A DNA stretch of 64,000 nucleotides. It comes from Anniella stebbinsi (lineage: Eukaryota; Chordata; Lepidosauria; Squamata; Anniellidae). The position numbers and the translations under genes were made by a program. Numbering within the stretch: position 1 is the first letter of the stretch; each line of letters begins with the position of its first letter. Under the pieces are notes generated by a model. That model was given only the letters and a program-made list of their open reading frames with translations. It was not told where the DNA came from and did not search any database. The DNA is taken from contig JARDYH010000004.1 of the NCBI GenBank assembly GCA_029215795.1, forward strand, positions 33,360,001-33,424,000, in the 5' to 3' direction. Below, one piece after another: positions 11,821 through 23,990 of the stretch.

Positions 11821-13174
11821 GTTCACATGTTGATTTTAGAAGTGCAAATTAAGTAGGTTCATATTAAAACATGAACTGAACAATACCTCCTTCATCCCTA
11901 TGAGAAATCACAAATGTTTTAAAATAAGGAACGCTAGCTACTGTGAGAAGCAAAATCACAGCAGCAACTTATAGGTAGAGAGTTGGTTACTCATCACACA
12001 TGTTATGTTAGCTGTCATGATGTAATGTGAGCAGTAAACAGTGATGAATGGCCATCCAGTAGACATGGCATTGATAGATTCACTGTTGGGAGTAAACAGA
12101 TGGGGAGGTGGGGAAGATATTGTGGTTGGTGGTGCTCATAAAAAAAGAGGTGAAGAGAATTAAGATTATTTTGCCAGTACTTATTCTTCATTGTTTTCCC
12201 CCGCCCTCCAATTGATCAGGTAATGTCCCTTTGGAATTATATGGATCAATGCTTCTGGAAAGGTGAGATTAATTTGGTGAAGGTGTTATCAAATTTGCAA
12301 TGATGTCCATGTTCAGAAGCTGAAATGAAAGCAAATTTGAACCTCTTAATTCTAAAGAGCTGTTTATTGAATTGCAGTAATATGTTTGGTTATACATTGC
12401 ATTAGTCCGTAATTGAAATCTAGTTCAATTAACAGCCTAGTCCTTAAACCTAGATCAAGGCAAACCCAAATGCATGTTTGAAACAAATCCTTGAATTCAG
12501 CATTCAGCAAGTGGGAGACAGAAGTAACGCAAGATGAGCACAGATGGGTCATAGATATACTAGAAGGGCAACATTAACAATAAGCATACTGCTAAGGAAC
12601 TGAAGCCATTTTCATATCTTGCTTGAATTAGGGCTGCAATTCATCTTTTAAAAAAACAACAATTAAATGTATGAGTTTTTGTTGATTTAACCTATTGATT
12701 AAATTTGCATAATTGATTGATTATATTTGCATATGAGTAAAATAAAATTTCTGAACCAAGAATAATTCTTTCTTTTAGATGATGCACAGATATTATAGGA
12801 AGCATAACCTTGGAATGGGTTCCCTGTTATAAGAGGAAAAAGGAGAGTCTGCTGCCCAGTTAATTAGGGCGAGAACAACAATGCCCTTGGTCACACAGCC
12901 GTAGAGATACCACGTAGCAAATATATATGAAACAGTAATTATAATATCAAAAAACAAACCTCACAGTCAAAGTCAGTTTATATAATTCAAGGTATGAGAA
13001 CATGTGTACAATTTAAACATCATTGTTCATGTAGATGTAATCAGGGCACCATTAAAAGTTTTTAAAGCAATTAATCTGATTGATTAGACATTGCTACCCA
13101 AAATTCAATGCATATAGTGTGGAAGAGGGGAGTAGAATTTTGCTCACTGTCCCTACTTTGGACCACTGTGTCTT

Positions 13175-13412
13175 CATTTATTTATTTATTACATTTATAT
13201 CTCACCTTTTTTCCTCCAAGGAACCCAAGGCGGCATACATAATCCTCCTCCCCTCTCCATTTCATCCTCACACCAACAACCCTGTGAGGTAGATTGGGCT
13301 GAGAGTCTGTGACTGGCACAAAGTCACCCAGTGGGTTTCCATGGCCAAGTGGGGACTAGAACCCGGGTCTCCCGACTCCCAGTCCAACACTCTAACCACT
13401 ACACCACAAGGG
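13175..13412 (-). mobile_element. tRNA-derived SINE with L2-like tail
   Basis: Read on the - strand it begins TGGTGTAGTGGTTAGAG (a good A box) and has GACCCGGGTTCTAG (a B box), so an RNA polymerase III promoter is visible. A body with GGGTGACTTTGTGCC follows, and the 3' end resembles an L2 tail with (AAAT)n, a sign that it borrowed L2 machinery. It is the best preserved SINE of this type here. Flanking duplications were not identified. Confidence 0.75.
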
Positions 13413-14529
13413 CAGAATACAGTCTACATTTGTACAGTTGGGCAGTCAGGTACCTTGATTTTTCAGAGCCCCCAGCTGCATGGAGAGAGAGTACTGTAAT
13501 ACGATTTGGGAGTGGGGGAAGCATCCCAAAGCCCATTTCCACCTCCCACGTGTTCAAAGAATGCTTAAAAATGGGTTGGGTCATTCTATTGGTTGTCCAT
13601 ATTCCCTGCCAAATGCAGATGAGGACTAGGTGTCTAGGAAGAATCCTATAAAGATTGGGCCCAACACCCCTGAAGAAGCTCTCCAAGAAGGCATGGGAAC
13701 AGATTCAGAATCAAATGAGGAAGAGTGGGAAGGGTTGGTGGAGCTATCAAGGTTGCTGAAGATAGGGCAGTCTTTCCAGAAAGTATATCTGAACTCTGAT
13801 ACACTTCCTTGACCTAATATTGAGTTTTCAATAAGACCAAGTCCATTTCTGCCCCTAAAGTGTATTTAGCTTTATGTCCATTGTCTTTTGTTGCCTGTCA
13901 GTGTGATTCAGTTTGTGAATACTGATAGGAAGTGTCTCTTGAATGAGTGGAATTCTAACTTGCTCTTGTGATATTTGTTGCCCGTCTTTTATTTTTCATG
14001 GCTTGTCTAATTTTTGTTTAATATACTAAGTTCATCTTAGGACAGTATAAGTTAGTGGTAGAGGGATCTCATTTTGTGATCTTTGCTTGGTATTCCTGCT
14101 AGTGATCTGCTTTCAAATATTTCTGTCATAATCACTTGTGTAGGAATATGTTCCACTGCCCATGTCCTTCTCAGTAATTTCAATACCATATTGGAGGCAT
14201 CAATTGTTTTTTTTACTTTGTACCACCATTTTTTAACCATAGCAATCTGTTATTGGGGTCCATCAGACCATTTAAAGTCATAGTTGGAAGTGAATGTATG
14301 ATTTGATTTCTAATGACTATGGTTTCACAGACTGAAAAAAGATTTTATTGGTATCATCTCCCAAAAAATGTAGTGTAACACAAAAACTATTGGGGTACAT
14401 TACACCCAACCATATTAATAGAAGAGTAAACAAAACAGAAACCAAAAAAATACCTAGGGATTATAGTGTATAATAGAAGGAGTCCAATATACCCCAATAA
14501 CCTAATAAGGTCTTGTTCTTGTTGCTGTT

Positions 14530-14765
14530 TTTGTACATGGTCACAAAATGGAGACACAAGTTCTCATAATGCAAAATAGATTTATTGACGAAAAGCTTGA
14601 CACATTTTGGACTGTCCTTTATTTTAAGGCCTTCTTCAGGAGCTGGAAGGAAGCATTTGCAGAATTTCTTCTAGCGAAAAGATTGACAGGCTGAAACGTG
14701 CCAAGCTTCTTGTCAATAAAACTATTTTGTATACTGACAGCTTGTTTCTCCTTTGTGACCTAGTT
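14530..14765. repeat. Inverted pair of about 75-bp segments
   Basis: The left segment (GGTCACAAAATGGAGACACA, then AAAATAGATTTATTGACGAA and AAGCTTGACACATTTT) is the reverse complement, with changes, of the right segment that ends TTCTCCTTTGTGACC. Between them lies GGCCTTCTTCAGGAGC. Inverted terminal copies flanking a short centre suggest a remnant of a retroelement such as a Penelope-like or DIRS-like element, or two opposed insertions. The class is unproven. Flanking 13413-14529 and 14766-14883 show nothing recognised. Confidence 0.5.
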
Positions 14766-14883
14766 TGAATGCTCATCTCCCTTTTGGTTCTTCACTGTTT
14801 TTGTACACCCAGGGATTTTTTGGTGTGTGTTTCAAAAACAGAGGGGAAAATTATGTCATTGCTCTTGAACCACATTTTTTTAA

Positions 14884-15470
14884 AAATGAAATATTTATTT
14901 ATTTATTTATAATATTTATATACTATTCCCTATTTGAAGATTTTGGATAAACAGAATAAATGAATAAAAACAGAATAAAAGCATCAATAAAAATTACACT
15001 TTAAAAGACAAGGTACAGATTGAACCATGGCCAGTCATTCTGAGAAAGCTCCTTGGAACAATAATGGTTTCAGGAGACACCGAACACAATATCATGTTGG
15101 CACCTGCCTGACCTCCAAAGACAGGGAGTTCCTTAGGAAGGGGGCCACCACACTGAAGGCTCGTCTCCTGGTGGACTCCAACTGGACCATAGGTCCATGT
15201 GGAACCACCAGGAACAAGCCCACAGATGACCTCAGCGGCTGTGCTGGTTGGTGAGGGAGAAGGCACTCTCCCAGGTATCCTGGTCTCAAGTTGTTTAGGG
15301 CTTTGTATGCTAGTACTAGAACTTTAAACCTGGCCTGGTAGCAAGTAGGCAGACAGTGCAGTTCCCTCAGCAAAGGAGTTACATGCTGAAAAGGGGCAGC
15401 TCCCGACAGCAGCCGAGCTGCTGCATTCTGCACTAGCTCCAGCTTATGAGTAGCTTTAAGGACAGCCTAA
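14884..15470 (-). mobile_element. L2-clade LINE, ORF2 C-terminus and 3' end
   Basis: A - strand frame reads QNAAARLLSGAAPFQHVTPL, then LRELHCLPTCYQARFKVLVL and YKALNNLRPGYLGECLLPHQ, the conserved C-terminal region of L2 ORF2. RRRAFSVVAPFLRNSLSLEV follows, in place of the usual LWNSLP motif. The 3' UTR runs left to a (TTTA)n tail at 14884-14915. 5' truncated and non-functional. Confidence 0.85.
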
Positions 15471-15479
15471 AATGTTGAA

Positions 15480-17690
15480 AAGAAGAAGATGAGATGAACA
15501 ACCACAAGACAAGTGGTCCCATAATGGAGGAGGAGGAGGAGAAGGAGGAATTGGATCAAGAACAACAAATCTTTCTTACAGTCTATAAACCAGCAACACA
15601 AAGTCTGGAGGATAATTTAGTCTACCACCAACAGTTTCCTACATTGAATCACCAGGGGGAAAAAAATAGCAGCTTGAATCGTCACAGATTTGTCCGTGCT
15701 CTGTAACAGAGCTGTTCTCATTGCCTCACGGGACTTCCCAGCTAGGCGATACATAATTGGATATAGTACTTCGCTCCTACCCTTTTGATAAAATTCACAA
15801 TCAAACATCACATAATTTATGGATTCAGTTTCCAGCATTGTTGCAAGGGCAGAGTCTATTTTTGGTAGGAACCCTTTTAAATCTCCCCTCCAAAAGCTTA
15901 GAGGGAAGAACGTTAAAACGGGCCAGCGTAAAAGCCCTTCTATATTTAGGTGTTTCAAGCCAATTCAAATAGGGCATCGGCCCCTTTGGCTGAATACCAG
16001 GAAGACCTTGAGCTAATGGGCAGCATGGACTATAAGGATGTCCACGCAGGGTCAGTAAATCTATATCTAGCAGCCTTTGCTTTATAATGCGTTTAGCATT
16101 CCCTGGCTCCAGAGAAAGTAGGAAAGGCAAGGACAAACCCAGCGTCAAGTCCTTCTGTTCTACTGCCTTGTGCCAGGGAGATACGAACCTACCTGTACAT
16201 GAACCTGCCCGAACACTACGATCTACATCGAAGGTCCTCCTCCGGTTGCCTACTCCGAGGGAAGCACAGAGGGTGACAACAAGGGAGAGAGCCTTTTTAG
16301 TCGTGGCCCCCCAATTATGGAATGATCTCCCCGACGAGGCTCGCCTGGCGCCAACATTGTTATCTTTTCGGCACCAGGTCAAGACTTTTCTCTTCTCCCA
16401 GGCATTTAACAGCATATGATGAGGGTTTTGTGTTTTTGTATTGTTGTTGTGCTTTGACCCAGAAGGATATTGTAATTTTAACTTGTTTTTATGCTTTATG
16501 GTTTTTAATTTTGTATATCGGTGTTTTTAATGTTCATTGTTTTTAATTTTTGTAAACCGCCCAGAGAGCTTTGGCAATGGGGCGGTATATAAATGGAATA
16601 AAATAAATAAATAAATACATATTGGTCAGTAAGAACCTGATATGGCATGGAAATTGGAGATGCGGCATGATGGTGATGAAGCCAGAAGGTTATTGTAAAT
16701 AACCAAGCTATACTTCTTAGTGAGCTTAAGACGGCCTCCAGATTAAGAGCGGCTCCTGGCACGCACCTAGGCACGCCAAAAATAGCTCTCAAGAATTTGG
16801 ATTGGACAACTTCTAGTGGGCCCTTGAACATAGGGGACCAAATGGGGGCGCCATACAAAATTTGGACCACCGATTTGGCTTTGAAGATTCGAATGGCTGC
16901 CAGTAAGAATTTGCCTCCTTTGGCAAAAAAGAACTTTAGCAGCGCACCCGCAGATTGCTCAGCCCTCTCTTTAGTGTATTTAACATGTTTTGTCCAGTTT
17001 AGATTTTCTTGAAACCAGACTCCCAGATACTTAAAGGCATTTACTTGGGCAATTTTGTGTCCTCTAAAAACCCATAAATGCTTCCTTCCCCTCTTTGCAA
17101 ACATCATTACATTGGATTTTTGGTAGTACATTGTTAAGATGTTTTGATCACAATAATCCTGAAATCCATTTAGAAGCCTCTTTGGGCCTAGACGCGTCTG
17201 TGAAAGCAGAACCACATAATCTGCATACAGCAAAATGGACACCTTAGATGAACCTAATTTAGGAGGATGAGATTGAATCATATCCAGCAATGAAGGAAGT
17301 CAGCAAGAAACAAGTTAAATAGGGTTGGGGCAAGGATACATCCTTGCCTAATCCCACCCCCTTCGTTTACTGAAAGTTCGCTTGTAAGATGTCCTTGATT
17401 GCTACATCGGACCTGGGCATAGGTATTATGATATAGCACCTGAATCAAAAATAACAACCTGCGCTCTATTCCGAGACATTCCAATTTTACCCATAAGTGG
17501 GAACGATTGATAGAATCAAAGGCCGATTTTAGGTCCATAAATGCTGCAAAAAGCATGCCACGCTTTGGTTTCGTATATTTGTAAGCTAGATGGGCCAAAA
17601 CCAGGCAGTGATCATAAGTAGAGCTACCTGATCTGAATCCAATTTGCTCCCTGCCCAGAATGTTATTATTCAAGACGGAATTGGATCATA
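15480..17690 (-). mobile_element. Non-LTR retrotransposon with decayed reverse transcriptase
   Basis: The - strand reads RT motif A as FMDLKSAFDS, motif B as GGGIRQGCILAPTLFNLFLA, then motif C as YADY where the catalytic YADD is expected, then FKYLGVWFQENLNW. Downstream are YGAPIWSPMFKGPLEVVQSK, a spacer, YRRAFTLARFNVLPSKLLEG and a cysteine motif starting LCPC (C-terminal zinc knuckle). A frameshift lies near 17285, and frames change again near 15960. A + strand L2 (16207-16618) interrupts it. Clade is uncertain: an I-group (Vingi-like) or R4-like element is my best guess. It is 5' truncated at about 17675. Confidence 0.8.
16207..16618 (+). mobile_element. L2-clade LINE 3' fragment nested in the antisense LINE
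   Basis: The + strand encodes VTTRERAFLVVAPQLWNDLP, then DEARLAPTLLSFRHQVKTFL and a stop, the L2 ORF2 C-terminus. The 3' UTR ends with the stem ACCGCCC (16556-16562) / GGGCGGT (16580-16586) and an (AAAT)n tail. The antisense element resumes on both sides, so this L2 arrived later. Confidence 0.85.
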
Positions 17691-17754
17691 TTTGCTAAAA
17701 AAAAAGTTTAGAAATATTTCAAACAGCTGCTGGAATGCACAACAACCCCCATTG

Positions 17755-17756
<2 letters not shown>

Positions 17757-17785
<29 letters not shown>
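17757..17785. repeat. (GT)n microsatellite
   Basis: About 28 bp of perfect GT repeats. The sequence from here to about 20007 (2.2 kb) shows no gene or clear mobile element. Confidence 0.95.
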
Positions 17786-20159
17786 GTGGAGAAGGGGCTA
17801 TGTCTGATTCCTAAAACATACTGCTGTTTTGGATTATACATGTTTCATTAGGACTTTTCATTTACTTACCTGATGCCACTGAAATGGAAACAGGATGCTG
17901 GATAGGTTTGGCTTCATGAGTAAAGATTATTAATAAAGACTCTCCACATTATCAGCTGAGATACAGGAAATTGAGTCTCTTGTGCCAGCATTGCCTTCCA
18001 TAATGGTTAAGCTTCTGTAATGAGGGTTTCTTCCCCAGGGTTGCTAACCACAAGAAATGAGATTCAGTCAGTAGAATATGAATGTACAGCTTGCTATGAG
18101 AAGCTAACTGCGGGTTTGATGTGCTGTGTAATGAGGTTGCTCCATTCCACCTCTCTGTGCACACATGGATGTAATCTTTATGTGCGTGTGTGTAAACTGT
18201 CCATAAAGGCTGTAACTGTTCCTGAAATTATTCATTCAAGTAAAAAAGGCACTTTTGCTATTATTTGACAGGGGATTGGGAGGGAGCTTGTACTTTCCTC
18301 CCGCTCTTATTCTGTCATTGTAGTGAAGTGTTTTGGTCCAGTGCTGGGATTGTCCTTGAATTAATAAGGGGATGGAGGGAGAGGGTAGAAGGAGTGGAAC
18401 ATAATTTTAATTTAATCTTCTGAAGGTTGAAGGATGGCAATGAAAAGGGGAAAATCTGCTTGTCCCTGGTTATCAAATGCCTGTTTGTCTCTTTGGGGTG
18501 GGGTGTGTGGATGGGAAAATGAACAAAGATTTGAACCTAGAGAGATTTCAGATATGCATCCAATTCACCTGTCTGTTTGTTGCGCTCACCGATGCGCTAG
18601 AATGCTGTTTTTCCTTAACCTAAGCTAATGAATAGGTAAACATGATGAGAGTCAGATAATCTAATGATAGTGACCTTTGTTTCACGACTTTAATCTCCTG
18701 TGTGCATAATTTTAAGTAATTTGTGTAGTTGGTACAAATGTTGCAGACGAAAACCATTACTTCCTGACCCCAAGGAGATCTGTCTCTATTACTGTCTCAT
18801 CTTCAGAATATTTGTGCATTTATCTTCTTTTCTCAGTGGTATATGCCCTGTTCTACAGGATTTTATTTTATTTTAAATAAAACATTATGGTCAGTATCCA
18901 GTCGGACACTACTGTTAACATAAATTACATTGCGCTGGTGTAAGGAACTTCTAGCACAGGGATGGGCAATATCAGAGGATTGGTTCCCTTTGGAAACCTC
19001 CAGAGGCTGCAACCCTCTCACACCTAGGCACAATCAGAAATGGCCACACAGCTGCATTTCCAGCAAGGAGTGTGTGCCTTTAGTTCCCAGCAGAATTCCC
19101 CGCCCCCCAGCCTGGCAATCAACTCTTTGGCTGTCTGAGGAAGTGAGATTCTGCAGAGAAACATGATGTGCGATCCTTGTGCATCCTGTTTCTGTGCAGG
19201 ACCCGCAAATTTGTTGGGAAAGAAGACACTCTGCCTTGTTTCTCAGCAGAATCACATTCCTCCCTGACCACCCTATGGATTTTCAGTTTAACCAGTCTCC
19301 ATTAATAGAGCATGAATTCACTCAGAGTTGAATCCAATGGTGTAGTTCTACTGACAGAACTGCTTCTGTCAGCAGAACCTAGAGGGGGCAATTCCTACTT
19401 CTGCCCTGCAGCCCCCTGTATACCCTCAAAACCTGCTCTAGAAGGCTGGGTAACTCTCTGGAACAGATATTTGGGTGGGTCAGAAGGCTGCAGGGGAGAC
19501 ATCCTGTTGTGCTCACAGATTTCTGTTATCTGTTAGCATGCCATTGGATTTAATCCTTTAATTTCTTAGTGTCTGGATTAGGCATTCTGGGTGAAAAAAG
19601 ATGTCCACATTATGGTGCCCACCAGCTTTTGTAAATCTCCAAGGTAATTTGTTACTGTTTTTACCTTTCTCTATCTGCATTTAGTAGCATATATTCCATT
19701 TACACAGCACTGTCACTTCACTTTTAGTTACAAGTGGGTAACAACTTAGTTTCATTTAAAATGTCTGTAGTACAGGAGTAGTATGGGGAGGCTACACTTT
19801 AATAGAATTTTTTTTTTTTACATAAAAACTGAAGGTATGTTTGCTGAGCACTGAGGCTTGTAGAACCCATTTGTACAGAGGAAGCAAACGGAATAACTAC
19901 ATCTTCTTTTAAATTTGACAAATAGTATTATAGGCTAGTATGATTAAACAAGCTTTACAGAGCTTTGCTGAGTAAGATAGGAAAAACATTAGGCATGCAT
20001 TATACTAAGTCAGACGAGTGGTATATCTAGCTTAGTGCTGTCGATGCTGCTGAATAGCAGTGGCGGTCCAGAATTTCACGTGGGCATCTTTCCCAGCCTT
20101 ACCCAGAGATGCCAGGGATAGGACATGTGACATTTTATGTGTAGAGCAGGTCCTTTCTG

Positions 20160-20300
20160 TGCAGGGTGGTGACTCCGATGTCAGTGGGGCGATGAATCCA
20201 CTCTGTGTTTCGGTCAGAACTCTGAAGGAGCTATCCAAAGTGCAGAGCACATTCACCGCCCCACTGACATCGGTGCCACCAGCCTCCACTGGGTCTTCTC
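20160..20300. repeat. Inverted repeat inside the SINE
   Basis: GACTCCGATGTCAGTGGGGC near 20170 is the reverse complement (minor changes) of CGCCCCACTGACATCGGTGC near 20256, with GGTGGTG and CACCAGCC extending the arms. It is a short palindromic element with no coding potential. Confidence 0.6.
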
Positions 20301-20407
20301 CCACTAAACTACAACACATTCCAATATAGAAATCTTAACTGAAGATGCCAAGTATCAACCTGGAACCTTCTGCATGCAAAGCATGTTGCTCTAACACAAA
20401 GTTATGG

Positions 20408-20713
20408 TAGGGATATGCAACTCTGCCAAGCTGAAGACCATAGAAATTCTCCCGAGTCCGCCTTGAAGCTGGATTCGATTCATGTCTTTATCAGATTGTG
20501 AGTTCCCCCCACCTTTTTAATGTTAATTTGTGTACATTTTTATCTGCATGTTTCCAAATGTATGCATCTTCCTTTCCCACTGATTAAATCATTTTTATGT
20601 GCATTTTGCAAAAGTATACATTTTGTCATGCAGGTCTGTGCTGGGTTCCACAAACTGCAAACTGGGTAAATTCTGCTCAAAAACAAATTGAACTAATTTC
20701 TCATACATCCCTA
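20408..20713. mobile_element. hAT-like non-autonomous element with 8-bp duplication
   Basis: 306 bp with inverted ends TAGGGATATGC and CATACATCCCTA. The flanking 8-mers AGTTATGG (20400-20407) and AATTATGG (20714-20721) match at 7 of 8. An 8-bp duplication with short inverted ends fits the hAT superfamily. No transposase frame. It sits in the head of a tRNA-derived SINE and is therefore younger than it. Confidence 0.75.
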
Positions 20714-21763
20714 AATTATGGTCCCCAAAGATGAAGGTGCTACAAGAGGCAATAGCAGATCCTAAGCCACACCTAAGACCTTCTCAAAAAGTGCGGTTTT
20801 GATTGATCCAACATGCAAGCACAGGATGATGGGTGAACTTCAAGAAATCCCAGAAATATATGAATGAGTTGCACAGATATTTCAGACATAACTAATTGCT
20901 GAGAGTCAAAACATCTAGTACTTTAATCTTTGCTGGCATTGTTCAACAGTGCAAGTAGAATGGAGCTTGATTATGCTCAACGGTAGTTTTTGTTTCAACT
21001 GAGCTATTCACCCCAAGCCAATTTTCTCTTCCTCACTCTTTTAATTCTGCAAATGAGGCTGTAAAGCCTTGTTAAAAGTGAAGTGCTAGGAGGTGTTTTG
21101 TTTTTTGTTTTTTGCTCTTTTGGGGAAGTCAAGCTATTACTTGATGCTGCCTCTCAGAACAGCCATGTTACTTTATTTTTGATTAAAGTGTTATTGTTAC
21201 TTTTACTCTACATTTTAAAAAAGATTAAGGGACATATTCACACATAAAGCCATTTTTCACATGATTTTTTAAATGCATGGCTATGGTCTCCTGAATCATC
21301 TCTTTGTCAAGATGAATACAAGGATGTGTCTCAAAGAAAACCTATGAAGTGTGGTTAACATGAAGTGTGGTGGTGATGATAGTGATGATGAATTTCTTTC
21401 TAACAACATAGCATGCATAAATACTTCCCGTTCCATACTCTGTAAGATATGTTAGCTGAAAAGAATTGACTTAAACTGTTCAACAAGAGTTGTGTGGCGA
21501 TTTGAATTTTGAATTTTCATATCCACACTCCACACTTCAACCATTTCTTTCGCTCTGACTGACAACCCCTCACCCCATAATCAGAATAAAATACAATAAA
21601 AACCAGTCAGCTTGCAACCATACATTGATACATGAGGCTTTTCTAGGCAGTTTGATGAGCTTTTTTCAAGTTTGATGAGCTTAGCATCAGCTTAATTATA
21701 CTATTGCCTGTAAGATGAAATGTAAAAACTGAGATGGGTGGATCAAGAAGATAAATGTGGAAA

Positions 21764-21795
<32 letters not shown>
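21764..21795. repeat. (ATT)n microsatellite
   Basis: About 31 bp of ATT repeats. The surrounding 20722-22000 is AT-rich with no recognised gene or mobile element. Confidence 0.95.
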
Positions 21796-21999
21796 GTATT
21801 GCATTTATTAGCATGAATGGACTTTGTGAGCAGGTTTTTTGAATGACTATCCAGTAACATAAGGTTGAAACATGCTTGTTTGAATTCCAGTTAGGAATGT
21901 GAAAATGACAATATGAAAGAAAGATACACTATAGGATAAATGTAGCTTGTTCTCAAGAGTCATTCTTCATCCATCTTCAAAAAAAAAAATCTAAATGAA

Positions 22000-22057
22000 T
22001 ATATATTGCTTTTTGTGAACCGCCCAAAGAGCTTAGGCTATTGGGCGGTATAGATTT

Positions 22058-22090
<33 letters not shown>
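22000..22090 (+). mobile_element. L2 LINE 3' end with (AT)n tail
   Basis: GTGAACCGCCCAAAGAGC and GGCTATTGGGCGGTATAGA form the L2 3' stem (ACCGCCC at 22019-22025, GGGCGGT at 22043-22049). A T-run and a 29-bp (AT)n follow, possibly grown from the tail. Only the last about 60 bp of the LINE remain. Confidence 0.75.
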
Positions 22091-22093
<3 letters not shown>

Positions 22094-22260
22094 GGTCATC
22101 ATATCTGCGGCTCTACAGCCTTTGATACATTTTTGATACAGGATGCTGATACTTGGTAGAAATCTGTTGCCCATTATGATTTTAGATGAGAATGACTGGT
22201 AGGAAAACCCGGCGCCAGATCATGATGAACGGAAAGGTCTTCAGCATAAATACAATAATC

Positions 22261-22380
22261 CAGCCTTCTCCAACCTGGTGCCTTCCAGATGTTTTGGACT
22301 GTAACTCAGAGAATTCCTAGCGGTGGCTGATGGAATTTAAAGTTTAAAACATCTTGAGGCCACTAAGTGGGAAAAGACTG
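22261..22380. mobile_element. Palindromic repeat family F5, copy 2
   Basis: The left end CAGCCTTCTCCAACCTGGTG and the right end GCCACTAAGTGGGAAAAGAC are diverged reverse complements. Inside, CCAGATGTTTTGGACT pairs with AGTTTAAAACATCTTGAGG. MITE-like and non-coding. Confidence 0.6.
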
Positions 22381-23528
22381 CAGTGAACTGTTTCAAGAGC
22401 TTTGTGCACACCTGTCCCATGTCTAAGAACAAGATTAAAAAAAACAGAGCCTTTAGGAATGCTTATGCTTTTCCACTCTCATTGGCTTCAGCCTCAAAAC
22501 AGCTCTTGCCAAAAGAAGTTTAAAGAGTTTTGTGGGGGGCTGGTAACCAGAATAGCTTGACGGTCTGTCTCTGCCTGCAGACCCACTTCCACTTATTTCT
22601 ATTTATCTGCTTTGAGACTTTTTCTTTGCCTGTTTGTCTTGAAGTGATGGATTCCTTTTTCTGGGCTTCCCTAATTGTGCCTTTCCCTTTGCTGCCGACC
22701 CTGATATTCTTAGACTAGAATCTTTGCTTTCATTACAGAGCTGAGTTTGCTCTAGACCCTTGGATATTGCCAGGCATTTCTAACTACAAATACCCTAAAA
22801 CCAATTTGTGTAAAGCTGTATGTATGTATACGCACTGTAGGGCACATGAGAATTGACATTGCTGTCCTTGTAGGTACTGGCTTACATACATTACTATGGC
22901 AGTTATTACTCTGATGGTATGGATTGAGAAATGGGACTTACTCTTAGATTCAGCCTGTCTTGCATTTTGTTTGCCTACTCCATCTCATTGCCTTTTCTTC
23001 AGGCACCCTATAGTCTCACTTAAATTTACATCATTTTCTAATAAGTCTGTTGTGGAAAATATTCCATCTACGTTGTTTGTATTGGGTAACCTGAATAGGT
23101 CGTCTTCTATTTTCCTTCCTTCATAACAGCAAATGTAAAAGTTTTTAAATGCCTCTCCAATTCTTTTTTCCCTTTGACTTCTATTAAAATAGTTGGCAGC
23201 TGCTAATAACATTTTTATCAGCATTTTTTTAGGAATTAAAATGATTAATATACAGTTTTTAAAACTTGGTGGTTCTTCACTGAGACTCGGAGATCCTGAA
23301 TGCATTTCTCTCTGTTGTCAAAAGCAGGTTCCAGGAACAATAATTTGTACATCTCCCATCCCTTCCAGATATATTTTTTATCTCATGGCACTTGTTTCCA
23401 CTTGATGTTTGTGCTCTTGACAAGTTGTCTGAACATTCATATATCTTTTTTTAAAAAAGTACGTTGGAATAAAGAACCATTGTCTGGTGGAATCAATTGG
23501 TGGTACCATGCCTGCTTATATAAAGGGT

Positions 23529-23649
23529 TTGGATCTAGACTTAGCCATGCTTAGAATAGACCCATTGAAATCAACAGGGCTTAAGTTAATCATGATTAAC
23601 TTGTTCCATTGATTGCAATGGGTTTTCTCTAAGCATGTCTGGATCCAAC
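23529..23649. mobile_element. Palindromic repeat family F4, copy 2
   Basis: The ends TTGGATCTAGAC and GTCTGGATCCAA are inverted. The arms include AGACCCATTGAAATCAACAG paired with TTGATTGCAATGGGTTTTCT, around a TTAATCATGATTAA centre. This is the most compact copy of the family. The stretch 22381-23528 has nothing recognised. Confidence 0.7.
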
Positions 23650-23766
23650 CCAGGTTGTCTGTAAATCTGCCTTATGACAGAAAACACGATACATTGTAAC
23701 ATGGAATCGGAATCGTGAGCAAAAACCTGAGATGTCAGCTTTAATTATTCCATTCTCCCATTCTAA

Positions 23767-23815
23767 ACACACACACATTCATATATGTGCACACACACAC
23801 ACACACACATACACA
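23767..23815. repeat. (CA)n compound microsatellite
   Basis: CA repeats interrupted by TTCATATATG and AT steps. Confidence 0.9.
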
Positions 23816-23924
23816 AAACCCACATCAAATTCCCACCTCATATGATGTAGTAAAAAATATAATAACAGTTCACTCAAATGAATCAACTAACCTTAGATGA
23901 GTTTGGCCACCCCAGTATAATGTA

Positions 23925-23990
23925 TTTGTTGTGAACCGTCCAGCGAACTTTGACTATTGGGTTGTATAGACATTAAATAAAAAAATAACG
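23925..23990 (+). mobile_element. L2 LINE 3' end, diverged
   Basis: GTGAACCGTCCAGCGAACTT and TGACTATTGGGTTGTATAGA align with the L2 3' stem-loop seen at 22000, with several stem bases lost. A degenerate AAAT tail follows. Confidence 0.65.

Larger units (their letters stand above)
20008..20721 (-). mobile_element. tRNA-derived SINE (second type), interrupted twice
   Basis: The 3' end on the left carries ACTAAGTCAGACGAGTGGTA, and the body reads CCCAGCCTTACCCAGAGATG. The tRNA-like head is on the right: reversed it has GCTTTGCATGCAGAAGG and GTTCCAGGTTG, an alanine-tRNA-like B-box region. A palindromic insert occupies about 20160-20300. A hAT-like element (20408-20713) splits the extreme head, after which TTATGGTCCCC completes it. 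Confidence 0.6.

Noticed and set aside
13175..13412. Possible functional tRNA gene on the - strand
   Set aside because: A and B boxes are present, but the cloverleaf does not close, and the sequence continues into a SINE body and L2-like tail.
15617..16415. Long - strand frames that could be taken for host genes
   Set aside because: Parts of them read the antisense strand of an L2, and the rest is the C-terminus of a decayed LINE (LCPC motif), so they are not separate genes.
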